From Spirochaetota bacterium (GTDB lineage: Bacteria > Spirochaetota > Spirochaetia > Treponematales > UBA12059), in the NCBI GenBank assembly GCA_026398615.1, contig JAPLSN010000009.1, forward strand, positions 1-32,178: a DNA stretch of 32,178 nucleotides, read 5' to 3'. The notes under the pieces were generated by a model. It ran no database searches. It had not been told where the DNA came from and saw nothing but the letters and a program-made list of their open reading frames with translations. A program made the position numbers and the translations under genes. Shown piece by piece: positions 1-6,879 of the stretch (position 1 is its first letter; every line of letters begins with the position of its first letter).

Positions 1-64
1 CCGCACTGACCCGCCACGGGGCTTTCAGCCCAAGAAGTTGCTCGTAAAGTTCTTTGTCTTGCAT
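1..64 (-). CDS. ISL3-family transposase, N-terminal fragment running off the window
   Basis: Reading minus from an ATG at 64 gives 21 codons open to the window edge, beginning MQDKELYEQLLGLKAPWRV. This resembles the N-terminus of ISL3-family transposases (the 'LYxQLLGLxxPWxV' opening that precedes the zinc-binding region and DDE domain). The rest of the gene lies outside the window, so whether it is intact cannot be seen. The sequence upstream (65-120) is less GC-rich than the neighbouring genes and should contain the element's end, but the terminal repeat cannot be fixed from one side. No clear Shine-Dalgarno sequence precedes the ATG. The call rests on recognition of a short peptide. Confidence 0.6.
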   Translation of the reverse strand, partial: MQDKELYEQLLGLKAPWRVSA

Positions 65-143
65 GAGCTCAGGGTGGCACAATTTACGATTTTGATCACC
101 CTACCCACACGAAGGTCCGAAGCCCCAAACTTCCTTACTTGCC

Positions 144-203
144 CCGGGTTGCCCGAAATAAAAAGACGGTCCGTAGACCGTATTTTTATTTAGGGCAACC
201 CGG
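144..203. repeat. Long imperfect inverted repeat (28-bp arms, 4-nt loop) duplicating the tRNA 3' end
   Basis: Arms 144-171 and 176-203 are inverted copies of each other with only two mismatches, separated by the tetranucleotide CGTA. The right arm contains the 3' acceptor strand and 3' T-stem strand of the tRNA (down to 191) plus its immediate downstream sequence. The inner part of the repeat is a normal terminator hairpin. The outer part carries an extra copy of the tRNA acceptor sequence CGGGCAA followed by CCCGG, which is more than a terminator needs. Confidence 0.85.
156..181 (-). terminator. Intrinsic terminator of the tRNA-Pro gene (bidirectional)
   Basis: On the minus strand, just after the tRNA, a stem ACGGTC/GACCGT closes a TACG tetraloop (UNCG class, very stable when closed by C-G) and is followed by CTTTTTATTT. 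An A-rich tract precedes it, so the plus strand also reads as a terminator. Confidence 0.8.
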
Positions 204-264
204 ACGCGAACCGGGGACCCCGAGTCCCCCAGACTCTTACGCTAACCACCTGCGCTATTGCCCG
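191..264 (-). tRNA. tRNA-Pro (anticodon GGG)
   Basis: The minus strand folds into a full 74-nt cloverleaf. The acceptor is CGGGCAA/TTGCCCT; the D-arm is GCGC/GCGT with loop AGGTGGTTA; the anticodon loop is CTGGGGG (anticodon GGG, G37); the variable loop is GGGTC; the T-arm is CCCGG/CCGGG with loop TTCGCGT; the discriminator is A73. U8, A14, G18G19, A21, C48 and T54T55C56 are in their usual places. Oddities are a C1-U72 mismatch, an A27-G43 mismatch and C instead of A at position 58. No CCA is encoded; the sequence continues AATAAAA. A promoter lies 26 nt upstream and a terminator immediately downstream, which argues for a transcribed gene, although the deviations leave room for a degenerate copy. 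Confidence 0.8.
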
Positions 265-289
265 CAATCCGTTCATGAAAAGAGACGCG

Positions 290-319
290 ACTCTAGCACG
301 AAGTATTGACAGGGGTCAA
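290..319 (-). promoter_or_regulatory. Promoter of the tRNA-Pro gene
   Basis: On the minus strand TTGACC (319-314) and TAGAGT (295-290) are separated by 18 nt. The tRNA 5' end at 264 is 26 nt beyond the -10 hexamer, a normal distance for a precursor leader. The rest of 265-446 shows no other feature. Confidence 0.5.
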
Positions 320-446
320 GACGATTCCGGTGCCTCGTTCCTGGCCGCAGGGTCGTTCAGGGTGGAGCCCTCCATCCTGAGGGAGCCGAGTTTCGTGGAG
401 ACGGCGAAGCGGGCGGCGCCTAAGTGCCAGATGGGAGGCGGGAAGC

Positions 447-926
447 TCAGCCCGGTCGCCAGAATCCTTCGTGGACGTCCTCTGCCCCCGGGACGTCCAC
501 GGGGCCTTCCACTTCCACGATGCGCTGGCCCCGTGCGAACACCTCGCGGCAGGGCAGGTCCAGGGTGGGGTTTCCCGGGTCGTCGCCCGTCAGCGCCTTC
601 AGGGCGGCCTCGGACAGGGCGTAGACCACGCGGCCGATCCCGGACCAGTAGATGGCGCCCGAGCACATGGCGCAGGGTTCGGCGCTCGTGTAGAGGGTGC
701 AGGTTCGCAGGAATTCGCGGTCGTAGGCTTTCGAGGCCAGTCGCGCGAGATTGGTTTCGGCATGCCCCGTGCAATCCCCTTCGACGGGCACGGTATTCCC
801 GGCGTCGAGGAGCGCGTTTCCCCGCGCGTCAGCGAGCAGGGCGCCGAACGGGTGGTTGCCCTCGGCGCGAGAGCGGCGTGCCCGGTCGATCGCCAGGTTC
901 AATAATTTTCTATCCATATCGTTCAC
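447..926 (-). CDS. Nucleoside/base deaminase of the cytidine-deaminase fold (guanine/adenine deaminase-like)
   Basis: This 159-residue protein is a zinc-dependent deaminase related to GuaD-type guanine deaminases and TadA. The zinc and proton-transfer signature is complete: H55-A-E57 and P84-C85-A-M-C88, with the family's N-terminal 'NHPFGALL' substrate loop at 24-31. The length fits GuaD-like enzymes (about 155 residues). A GTG start at 926 is preferred because GGAGG lies 5 nt upstream; an in-frame ATG at 917 is the alternative. It is transcribed away from the nucleoside-uptake operon at 1066, suggesting a role in purine base or nucleoside salvage. The exact substrate cannot be decided from the sequence, and tRNA adenosine deaminase is less likely given the 'TLDLPCREVF' C-terminal type. 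Confidence 0.85.
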   Translation of the reverse strand: MNDMDRKLLNLAIDRARRSRAEGNHPFGALLADARGNALLDAGNTVPVEGDCTGHAETNLARLASKAYDREFLRTCTLYTSAEPCAMCSGAIYWSGIGRVVYALSEAALKALTGDDPGNPTLDLPCREVFARGQRIVEVEGPVDVPGAEDVHEGFWRPG

Positions 927-960
927 CGGATCCTCCGTCCCTCGTTGCATGGTCTCCGCT

Positions 961-989
961 ACTGTTGCCGCGGGAAGCGGCCGCGTCAA
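961..989 (-). promoter_or_regulatory. Possible promoter of the deaminase gene
   Basis: On the minus strand TTGACG (989-984) is followed after 17 nt by AACAGT (966-961). This would place the start of transcription about 28 nt before the GTG at 926. The -35 is good; the -10 is weak. Confidence 0.35.
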
Positions 990-1013
990 GGCCGAAAAAG
1001 TGTGCAGGATCGG

Positions 1014-1029
1014 GGATAGCATGCTATCC
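1014..1029. promoter_or_regulatory. Perfect 16-bp palindrome, candidate operator
   Basis: GGATAGCATGCTATCC is its own reverse complement. It lies between the divergent deaminase and BMP-transporter genes, 36 nt before the ATG at 1066. Such a dyad in a divergent salvage/uptake region is typical of a repressor site. No regulator gene is adjacent. Confidence 0.5.
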
Positions 1030-1065
1030 TTGACGTGGAAATCCCGACAGACTCCAGGAGGACGT

Positions 1066-2061
1066 ATGAAGAAGGTTTTCATGGCGCTCATGGCAGTGGC
1101 GGTCCTGGTGGGCGCGGTATATGGCGCTCCCAAGGCCAAGGTTCGCATCGCCCTCATCATCGAATCGACGGTCGATGACAAAGGCTGGGGACAGGCGATG
1201 CATGACGCGATCATGGCCGTGCAGAAAAAGTACGGCGCCGCCCTCGTCGAATACAACTACAGCGAAAAGATGAAGCCCGTGGACGCCGGATCCGCCGCCA
1301 GGCAGTACGCCTCCCGCGGCTTCGACATCGTCATAGCCCACGGCGCCCAGTTCAAGAACCTGGTCCTCGAGCTGTGCGAGGAATTCCCCAAGACCACGTT
1401 CTCCTTCGGCACGAATGCCGAAATCGGGCCGAAGAACGTGTTCACGTACATGCCCATGAGCGAGGAGACCGGCTACGTCAACGGCATCATCGCCGGCATG
1501 GTCACCAAGACGAACGTGATCGGCATCGTCGGCCCGGTGGACGCCGGAGATTCCGCGCGCTTCAACCGGGGCTTCATCCTCGGCGTCAAGGCCGTCAATC
1601 CAAAGGCGGACATCAAGGTGGCCTTCACCGGTTCATTCGCCGATTACGTGAAGGCGGCCGAGCTCGCCCACACCCAGGTCAAGGCGAACGCCGACGTACT
1701 CACCGGCGCGGCCCAGCAGGCTACCGGCGCCCTCCGCGCAGTCGCCGAGTACAAGGACAAGCCGATCTGGTGGGTCGGGCAGGACACGCTCCAGATCACG
1801 ATGCCCGAGGGCTTCAAGGTCATCGCGGCCGCCAGCTACGATTACTCGGCGGTCATCGAGGTCATGATCGACAAGCGCCAGGCGGGCGTGCTCGGCGGCG
1901 AAAGCATCCCGCTGTCCTTCACCAACAAGGGTTTCGTCTTCAAGTACAACGACAAGGTCGGCGCCGTGCTCACCGCGGCCATCCGCAAGGCGGCGGACAA
2001 GGCTCTCGCCGACATCACCACCGGGAAACTCAAGATCGACTGGGCTCCCGTCAAGTACTGA
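1066..2061 (+). CDS. BMP-family (PnrA-type) nucleoside-binding protein of an ABC importer
   Basis: This 331-residue protein is a basic-membrane-protein family substrate-binding protein. The PnrA/BmpA relatives bind purine nucleosides and hand them to a dedicated ABC importer. Residues 1-21 form a signal peptide (basic MKK, hydrophobic core, likely cleavage near VYG/APKA). There is no lipobox cysteine, so this looks like a soluble periplasmic protein rather than a lipoprotein like PnrA of Treponema pallidum. The family landmarks 'DDKGWGQAMHDAI' near the N-terminus and 'AHGAQF' and 'GPVDAGDSARFNRGF' further on are visible. The start is set by AGGAGG a few nt before the ATG. It is the first gene of a four-gene operon with the ATPase and two permeases. 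Substrate assignment is by family. Confidence 0.9.
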   Translation: MKKVFMALMAVAVLVGAVYGAPKAKVRIALIIESTVDDKGWGQAMHDAIMAVQKKYGAALVEYNYSEKMKPVDAGSAARQYASRGFDIVIAHGAQFKNLVLELCEEFPKTTFSFGTNAEIGPKNVFTYMPMSEETGYVNGIIAGMVTKTNVIGIVGPVDAGDSARFNRGFILGVKAVNPKADIKVAFTGSFADYVKAAELAHTQVKANADVLTGAAQQATGALRAVAEYKDKPIWWVGQDTLQITMPEGFKVIAAASYDYSAVIEVMIDKRQAGVLGGESIPLSFTNKGFVFKYNDKVGAVLTAAIRKAADKALADITTGKLKIDWAPVKY

Positions 2062-2139
2062 TCCTTCGCGTTCCGGGTCCGCGCGCCGGCCGCCTACGGG
2101 CAGTCCGGCGTGCGGATCTTTCGTTCCCGAGGAGAAACG

Positions 2140-3663
2140 ATGCGACCAGAACCCATCCGCACCCTGGAATTGCGCGGGATCACGAAGCGCTTCCCCGGCG
2201 TGCTGGCCTGCGACGGCATAAACCTGGACGTTCCGGAACACTCGGTCCTGGCCCTGGTGGGCGAGAACGGAGCGGGCAAGACGACGCTCATGAACATCCT
2301 CATGGGCCTCTACCAACCCGACGAGGGATCCATACTGCTCAACGGCCGGGATGTGAAATTCCGCTCGCCGAACGACGCATTCGGGCACGGCATCGGCATG
2401 GTGCACCAGCACTTCATGCTCGTTCCCAACATGACGGTCGTGGAAAACATCGCCCTGGGCATGAAGGAGACGCACAAGACCTTCGGGCTCGACCTGAAGC
2501 AGGTGCGCCGGCGCATCCTGGAGATTTCGGAGCGGCACGAGCTGCCGGTGCAGCCGGACGCCTTCGTCTGGCAGCTCTCGGTCGGCGAACAGCAGCGCGT
2601 GGAACTCGTGAAGACGCTCTGCCTGGGCGCGCGCTTTCTCATCCTCGACGAGCCCACGTCGGAGCTCACGCCGCAGGAGACGGACGAGCTCATCGTCCTG
2701 CTGAAGAAGATGAGCGACGAGCTGTCCATCATTTTCATCAGCCACAAGCTGCACGAGGTGAAAGCGCTCAGCGACACCGTGTCGATCCTCCGGCACGGCC
2801 GCATGGTGTTTCGCGGGAACACGGCGGATCACTCGTCGTCGGACCTGGCGGCGCTGATGACCGGCCACGAGGTCAATCTGCCCAGGAACGAGTGCGGCGA
2901 CGGGTGCGGCGATGTCCTCTTGGAGATACGCGACCTCCGCGTCAGGAGCGACCGCGGCTACATGGCCCTGGACGGGGTTTCCCTGGACGTGCGCGCAGGA
3001 GAGATCCTCGGTGTCGCGGGCGTCTCGGGCAACGGCCAGCGCGAACTCGCCGATACCCTGAACGGGCTGCGCCGCGCCGAGTCCGGCACCGTGCTGCTGG
3101 GCGGAAAGCAGCTGCTCAACCGCTCTCCCCGGGACGTCATCGACAGCGGCATGGGCTACATCCCGGAAGACCGGAACACGGAAGGCATCGTTCCGTCCTT
3201 CTCCATAAAAGAGAACCTGGTGCTCAAGGATTTCGCGGCAGGTACTTTCAGCGCGCTTTCCTTCCTCAGGCTCGGGACCATCCGGCGGAACGCCGACAAC
3301 CTGAAAAAGCGCTTCGATATCCGATGCCCGTCCACCGACACGGCGGCCGGCTCGCTGTCCGGCGGCAACATCCAGAAGGTCATCCTGGCACGCGAGCTTG
3401 CCCGGGGTCCCAAGGCGCTCGTGGCGGTCTATCCCACCCGGGGCCTGGACATGGGCGCAGAGGAATTCATTCACAACCAGCTCCTGGAACGACGCAGGGA
3501 AGGCGTCGCCATCCTGCTCATTTCCGAGGAGCTGGAAGAAATCATGAACCTGTCCGACAGGATCGCGGTGATCTACAAGGGGCGCATCCTGAAGATCATC
3601 CCGGGCGGGGAGGCTACCAAGAAGGGTCTCGGCATGCTCATGGCGGGGGTCATGGATGAATAG
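2140..3663 (+). CDS. ABC transporter ATP-binding protein, double-domain (nucleoside importer, YufO/NupO-like)
   Basis: This 507-residue protein has two fused ABC nucleotide-binding domains, as in sugar and nucleoside importers (RbsA/YufO class). Domain 1 is complete: Walker A GENGAGKTT (41-49), Q-loop Q90, signature LSVGE (146-150), Walker B LILDE (167-171) and switch H202. Domain 2 has a good signature LSGGN (406-410), but its P-loop is degenerate (GVSGNGQR, no lysine) and the Walker B acidic pair is replaced (VAVYPTRGLD). One consensus and one degenerate site is usual for this class. The ATG at 2140 has GAGGAG just upstream; an in-frame GTG at 2110 lacks one. The stop overlaps the start of the next gene by 8 nt, so translation is probably coupled. 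Confidence 0.93.
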   Translation: MRPEPIRTLELRGITKRFPGVLACDGINLDVPEHSVLALVGENGAGKTTLMNILMGLYQPDEGSILLNGRDVKFRSPNDAFGHGIGMVHQHFMLVPNMTVVENIALGMKETHKTFGLDLKQVRRRILEISERHELPVQPDAFVWQLSVGEQQRVELVKTLCLGARFLILDEPTSELTPQETDELIVLLKKMSDELSIIFISHKLHEVKALSDTVSILRHGRMVFRGNTADHSSSDLAALMTGHEVNLPRNECGDGCGDVLLEIRDLRVRSDRGYMALDGVSLDVRAGEILGVAGVSGNGQRELADTLNGLRRAESGTVLLGGKQLLNRSPRDVIDSGMGYIPEDRNTEGIVPSFSIKENLVLKDFAAGTFSALSFLRLGTIRRNADNLKKRFDIRCPSTDTAAGSLSGGNIQKVILARELARGPKALVAVYPTRGLDMGAEEFIHNQLLERRREGVAILLISEELEEIMNLSDRIAVIYKGRILKIIPGGEATKKGLGMLMAGVMDE

Positions 3664-4861
3664 GGCGGCAAAGGTGGCGTACGGCGGCTTCGTCGTGGCC
3701 GCCGCGATCTTCGCGGCGATGTTCGTGGGCGCCCTGGTCATGATGGCGATCGGTGCCGACGTCTTCAGGACGTACTGGGTCATCCTGACGGAGCCGCTGC
3801 AGGACCTGTTCGGCGTCACGGAAATCCTCGTCCGGGCCATCCCCCTTTCCCTGGTCGCCCTCGGCATCGCCATCGCGTTCCGGAGCGGGATCCTGAATAT
3901 CGGCGCAGAGGGACAGATGCTCATGGGCATCCTCGCGTACGCGGCCACCGCCATCGCCCTGCCCGGCCTCCCCAAGTTCATCCTCCTGCCGCTGTCCCTG
4001 CTCGCCGGGGCGGCGGGCGGCGCGCTCTGGGGCGGCATCGCGGGATTCCTCAAGGCCCGGCTCCAGGTCAACGAGATCCTGTCGACGGTGATGCTCAATT
4101 ACATCGCCGCGCAATTCTATACCTTCCTGCTCCGCGGCCCCCTCATGGATCCGGGGGAACTCGTCACGGGCACGGGCACGCCGCAGACCATACGCCTGCC
4201 CAAGGGGGCCTGGCTCGATCGCCTGGTCGAGGGGACGCGGCTGCACGCCGGCCTCGTCATCGCGCTCGCGCTGGCCGTCGCGGTGTTCTTCCTGCTCTGG
4301 CGCACCACGGTCGGATTCCGCATGCGCGCCGCGGGGGCGGAGGCCAAGGCCGCGCGCTACGCCGGCATCGGGGTGGAGCGCTACCTGATCATCGCCATGC
4401 TCCTGTCGGGAGCCTTCGCGGGCCTCGCGGGCGCCGTCGAAGTGGCGGGCGTCCACCGCAGGGCGATAGAAGGCATCTCGGGGGGCTATGGCTTCACCGG
4501 CATCGTCGTGGCCCTGTTCGGGGGCCTGCATCCCGCCGGCATCATCCCAGCCTCCGCGGTGTTCGGGCTCCTGCTCCTGGGGGCCGACATGACCCAACGA
4601 TCGGCCAACGTGCCAGCCAACATGGTGCTCGTCCTCCAGGGCGCGATCATCCTTTCCATCGTGGCGGCGCGCCAGTTCATGAACAACCCCTACGTGCAGG
4701 ACAAGGTGACGCGGCGCTTCGCGAAATGGTTCGGGAAGCGGGTGCCGACCGTGCCCGAGGCCGCCGAGGCAGCCTGCCCTGATCCGGCTGATGTCGCCGG
4801 ACCGTGCACGGCCGGCGAAGACGGGCAGGGCGACGGGAAAAATCCGGCGGAGGGGCGGTAG
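3656..4861 (+). CDS. ABC transporter permease 1 (nucleoside importer, YufP/NupP-like)
   Basis: This 401-residue polytopic membrane protein of the BPD-transporter type 2 family starts inside the end of the ATPase gene. It begins with a transmembrane helix (VVAAAIFAAMFVGALVMMAI region) and shows the family motif around 'RSGILNIGAEGQMLMG', 'NEILSTVMLNYIA' and 'GAFAGLAGAVEVAGV', the conserved cytoplasmic segments that contact the ATPase. The C-terminal about 45 residues, after 'RRFAKWFGKRVP', form a hydrophilic acidic tail rich in Ala, Pro, Asp and Glu that relatives usually lack. It pairs with the next gene to form the heterodimeric channel. Confidence 0.92.
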   Translation: MNRAAKVAYGGFVVAAAIFAAMFVGALVMMAIGADVFRTYWVILTEPLQDLFGVTEILVRAIPLSLVALGIAIAFRSGILNIGAEGQMLMGILAYAATAIALPGLPKFILLPLSLLAGAAGGALWGGIAGFLKARLQVNEILSTVMLNYIAAQFYTFLLRGPLMDPGELVTGTGTPQTIRLPKGAWLDRLVEGTRLHAGLVIALALAVAVFFLLWRTTVGFRMRAAGAEAKAARYAGIGVERYLIIAMLLSGAFAGLAGAVEVAGVHRRAIEGISGGYGFTGIVVALFGGLHPAGIIPASAVFGLLLLGADMTQRSANVPANMVLVLQGAIILSIVAARQFMNNPYVQDKVTRRFAKWFGKRVPTVPEAAEAACPDPADVAGPCTAGEDGQGDGKNPAEGR

Positions 4862-4864
4862 GAT

Positions 4865-5809
4865 ATGGTGAATTTCCTGACGAACATCCTGATCCTCGGC
4901 GTGCCCTTTTCGGTGGCCCTCCTCCTGGCGGGGCTTGGCGAGATGTTCAACCAGCGCGCGGGGGTTTTCAACCTCGGCTGCGAGGGCATCATGGCCATGG
5001 GCGCCTTCCTCGCGTTCATGCCGCCGTATTTCCTGGCCGGCAGCATGCCCGCCGGCATGGCGAACCTGGTCGGCATCCTGGTCGCGATGGCGGCGGGGGC
5101 GCTCATGGGCCTGGTCTTCGCCCTGGTGACGGTCACCTTCCGCGCGCCCCAGGGCATCGCCGGCATAGGCTTGCACATGCTCGGCTGGGGAACGGCCGGA
5201 ACCCTGTTCCGCCATTTCGTCGGCGGCGTGACGGGCGTGCCGGGAATCCAGACCCTGCCGATTCCCTTCCTGTCCGGGATCCCGTTCCTGGGTCCCGTGC
5301 TGTTCAACCACAATCCGCTCGTCTACCTGGCGTTCCTCCTGGTGCCCGCGGCCTGGTATCTCCTGTTCAAGACCCCGTGGGGCCTGAAGGTGCGGTCGGT
5401 CGGCACCTACCCGCGCGCGGCCGATACCATGGGCATCAACGTGAATCGCGTGCGCTACCAGGCCCTTGCCCTGGGCGGCGCGATGGCGGGGCTTGCGGGG
5501 GCGTACCTGAGCCTGGCCCAGGCCAAGATGTTCGCCGACGACCTTGTGGCCGGCCGCGGTTTCATCGCGGTAGCCCTGGTGTACTTCGGCCGCTGGCACC
5601 CGGTGGGTATCCTGGGTGGAGCCCTGCTGTTCAGCCTGGCCCAGTCACTGCAGCTTTCCATCCAGGTGGCGGGCATCGACTTTCCCTACGAGTTCGCCGT
5701 CATGCTGCCCTATGTCCTCGTGATCGTGGTGCTTGCCCTGTCCGGGAAGTCGAAGATGGCCAGCCCGACCGATCTGGGCAAGCCGTACAACCGCGAACAG
5801 AGGGTTTGA
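4865..5809 (+). CDS. ABC transporter permease 2 (nucleoside importer, YufQ/NupQ-like)
   Basis: This 314-residue membrane protein starts 3 nt after the first permease stops, with GGCGG upstream of the ATG. It has the same fold as its neighbour: 'NQRAGVFNLGCEGIMAMGAF' near residues 30-50 is the paralogous conserved loop, and 'RYQALALGGAMAGLAGAYLSL' near 200 is the second. It is the last gene of the operon. Downstream, 52 bp of almost wholly palindromic DNA separate it from a convergent epimerase gene. Confidence 0.92.
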   Translation: MVNFLTNILILGVPFSVALLLAGLGEMFNQRAGVFNLGCEGIMAMGAFLAFMPPYFLAGSMPAGMANLVGILVAMAAGALMGLVFALVTVTFRAPQGIAGIGLHMLGWGTAGTLFRHFVGGVTGVPGIQTLPIPFLSGIPFLGPVLFNHNPLVYLAFLLVPAAWYLLFKTPWGLKVRSVGTYPRAADTMGINVNRVRYQALALGGAMAGLAGAYLSLAQAKMFADDLVAGRGFIAVALVYFGRWHPVGILGGALLFSLAQSLQLSIQVAGIDFPYEFAVMLPYVLVIVVLALSGKSKMASPTDLGKPYNREQRV

Positions 5810-5859
5810 CGCGAACCGCGCGGCTGACCGCGCGCGCGTCAGCGCACAGGCGCGCGCCT
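5807..5859. terminator. Strong GC hairpin plus palindrome between convergent genes (no U-tract)
   Basis: 5807-5841 folds as TGACGCG, bulge AAC, CGCGCGG, loop CTGA, CCGCGCG, CGCGTCA: 14 base pairs that include the permease stop codon. A perfect 12-bp palindrome AGGCGCGCGCCT follows at 5848-5859. Neither is followed by a T-run, so a factor-dependent or purely structural 3' end is more likely than classical intrinsic termination. Confidence 0.4.
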
Positions 5860-5861
5860 CG

Positions 5862-6860
5862 TCAGGCGCCGGTTTTCCCCTTCCACGCCGCGAGCAGCCT
5901 TTCGATGGTCGCGTCCAGCCCCGGTTTCACGACGCGGTGGCCGGGATTCTCCTCGAGCCAGCGGATCGACGCGCGGATGCCCTGCGAAAAGGGGATGACG
6001 GTGCGGAAATCGGGAACCAGGCGCTTCAGCTTGGAGCAGTCGAAAATCGAGCTCCAGGTCTTGTCGCCCAGGAGGTGGGAGCCCAGTTCGGGGTCGACCG
6101 AGGCGATGAACTCCGAGGGCATGTGGACGATCTTCGGTTCCACCCCGAGGGCGGCGCCCACCGCGCGGTGGATGGCGTCCCAGGTGAGGGCTTCGTCGGA
6201 AGTGACCTGGAACGCTTCACCGATGGCGGCGGGATTCCCGAGGAGCCCGACGAGTCCCCGGGCGAAGTCCCGCGCGTGCGTGAGGGTCCAGAGCGACTGG
6301 CCGTCGCCGTGGACGATCACTTCCTTGCCGTCCAGCATGCGCTGCGGCACGGTGAAGTCCGAGGAGGAGAAGGGCAATGGCACCCAGCCGTTCCCGTAGG
6401 TGTGCGAGGGCCGGACGATCGTGACCGGGAAGCCGCGTTCGCGGAAGCTCGCTTCGAGGAGCCGTTCGCACGCTATCTTGTCGCGGGAATAGCCCCAGTA
6501 GGGGTTCGAAAGCGGCGTGGCTTCCGTGATCACGTGGTGGACGGGCGGCTTGCGGTACGCCGACGCGGAGCTGATGAAGACGTACTGCGCGGTCCGGCCC
6601 TCGAAGAGCCGCATCGCGCTTTCGACCTGGGCCGGGACGTAGGAGATGAAATCCACCACCGCGTCGAACTCGCGGCCTTCGAGGGCGGTCGCCGCCGCCT
6701 TTTCGTCCCGGATGTCCGCGCGGAGCGTCGCGACTTCGGGCGGCGTGAAGCCCGGGTTCGAACCCCGGTTCAGGTGGAAGACATCCATCCCCTTGGCGAG
6801 CGCTTCGTAGCTGCAGTCGAGGGAAAGGTTGCCGGTGCCGCCCACGAACAGGATCTTCAT
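5862..6860 (-). CDS. NAD(P)-dependent epimerase/dehydratase-like protein (extended SDR)
   Basis: This 332-residue protein has an N-terminal Rossmann fold (MKILFVGGTGN, residues 1-11). The third glycine of the usual TGxxGxxG is absent, as in atypical SDRs. The active-site pair Y124 and K128 sits in 'YWGYSRDK', with an upstream Ser-rich strand 'YVFISSASAY' (93-102) giving the catalytic Ser. The substrate half contains 'IVRPSHTYGNGWVPLP'. These features support a nucleotide-sugar or related epimerase/reductase, but no specific substrate can be named. GAAGGACG precedes the ATG. It lies 19 nt after the HEAT-protein gene on the same strand and is probably in its operon. It converges with the transporter operon. 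Confidence 0.85.
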   Translation of the reverse strand: MKILFVGGTGNLSLDCSYEALAKGMDVFHLNRGSNPGFTPPEVATLRADIRDEKAAATALEGREFDAVVDFISYVPAQVESAMRLFEGRTAQYVFISSASAYRKPPVHHVITEATPLSNPYWGYSRDKIACERLLEASFRERGFPVTIVRPSHTYGNGWVPLPFSSSDFTVPQRMLDGKEVIVHGDGQSLWTLTHARDFARGLVGLLGNPAAIGEAFQVTSDEALTWDAIHRAVGAALGVEPKIVHMPSEFIASVDPELGSHLLGDKTWSSIFDCSKLKRLVPDFRTVIPFSQGIRASIRWLEENPGHRVVKPGLDATIERLLAAWKGKTGA

Positions 6861-6879
6861 GCGTCGTCCTTCGCGCGCG

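Noticed and set aside
1030-1035. TTGACG directly after the palindrome as a -35 for the BMP operon
   Set aside because: A -10 at the right distance would fall on the ribosome-binding site and put the transcription start at the ATG, incompatible with the good Shine-Dalgarno sequence.
1633-4098. Very long minus-strand open frame (821 codons) opposite the transporter operon
   Set aside because: It is a mirror of the high-GC plus-strand genes, matches no family, is rich in His/Arg/Gly typical of shadow frames, and lies opposite unmistakable ABC transporter genes.
3650-5599. Minus-strand open frame of 649 codons
   Set aside because: Composition dominated by Gly, Glu, His and Arg, no hydrophobic core, exactly antisense to both permease genes.
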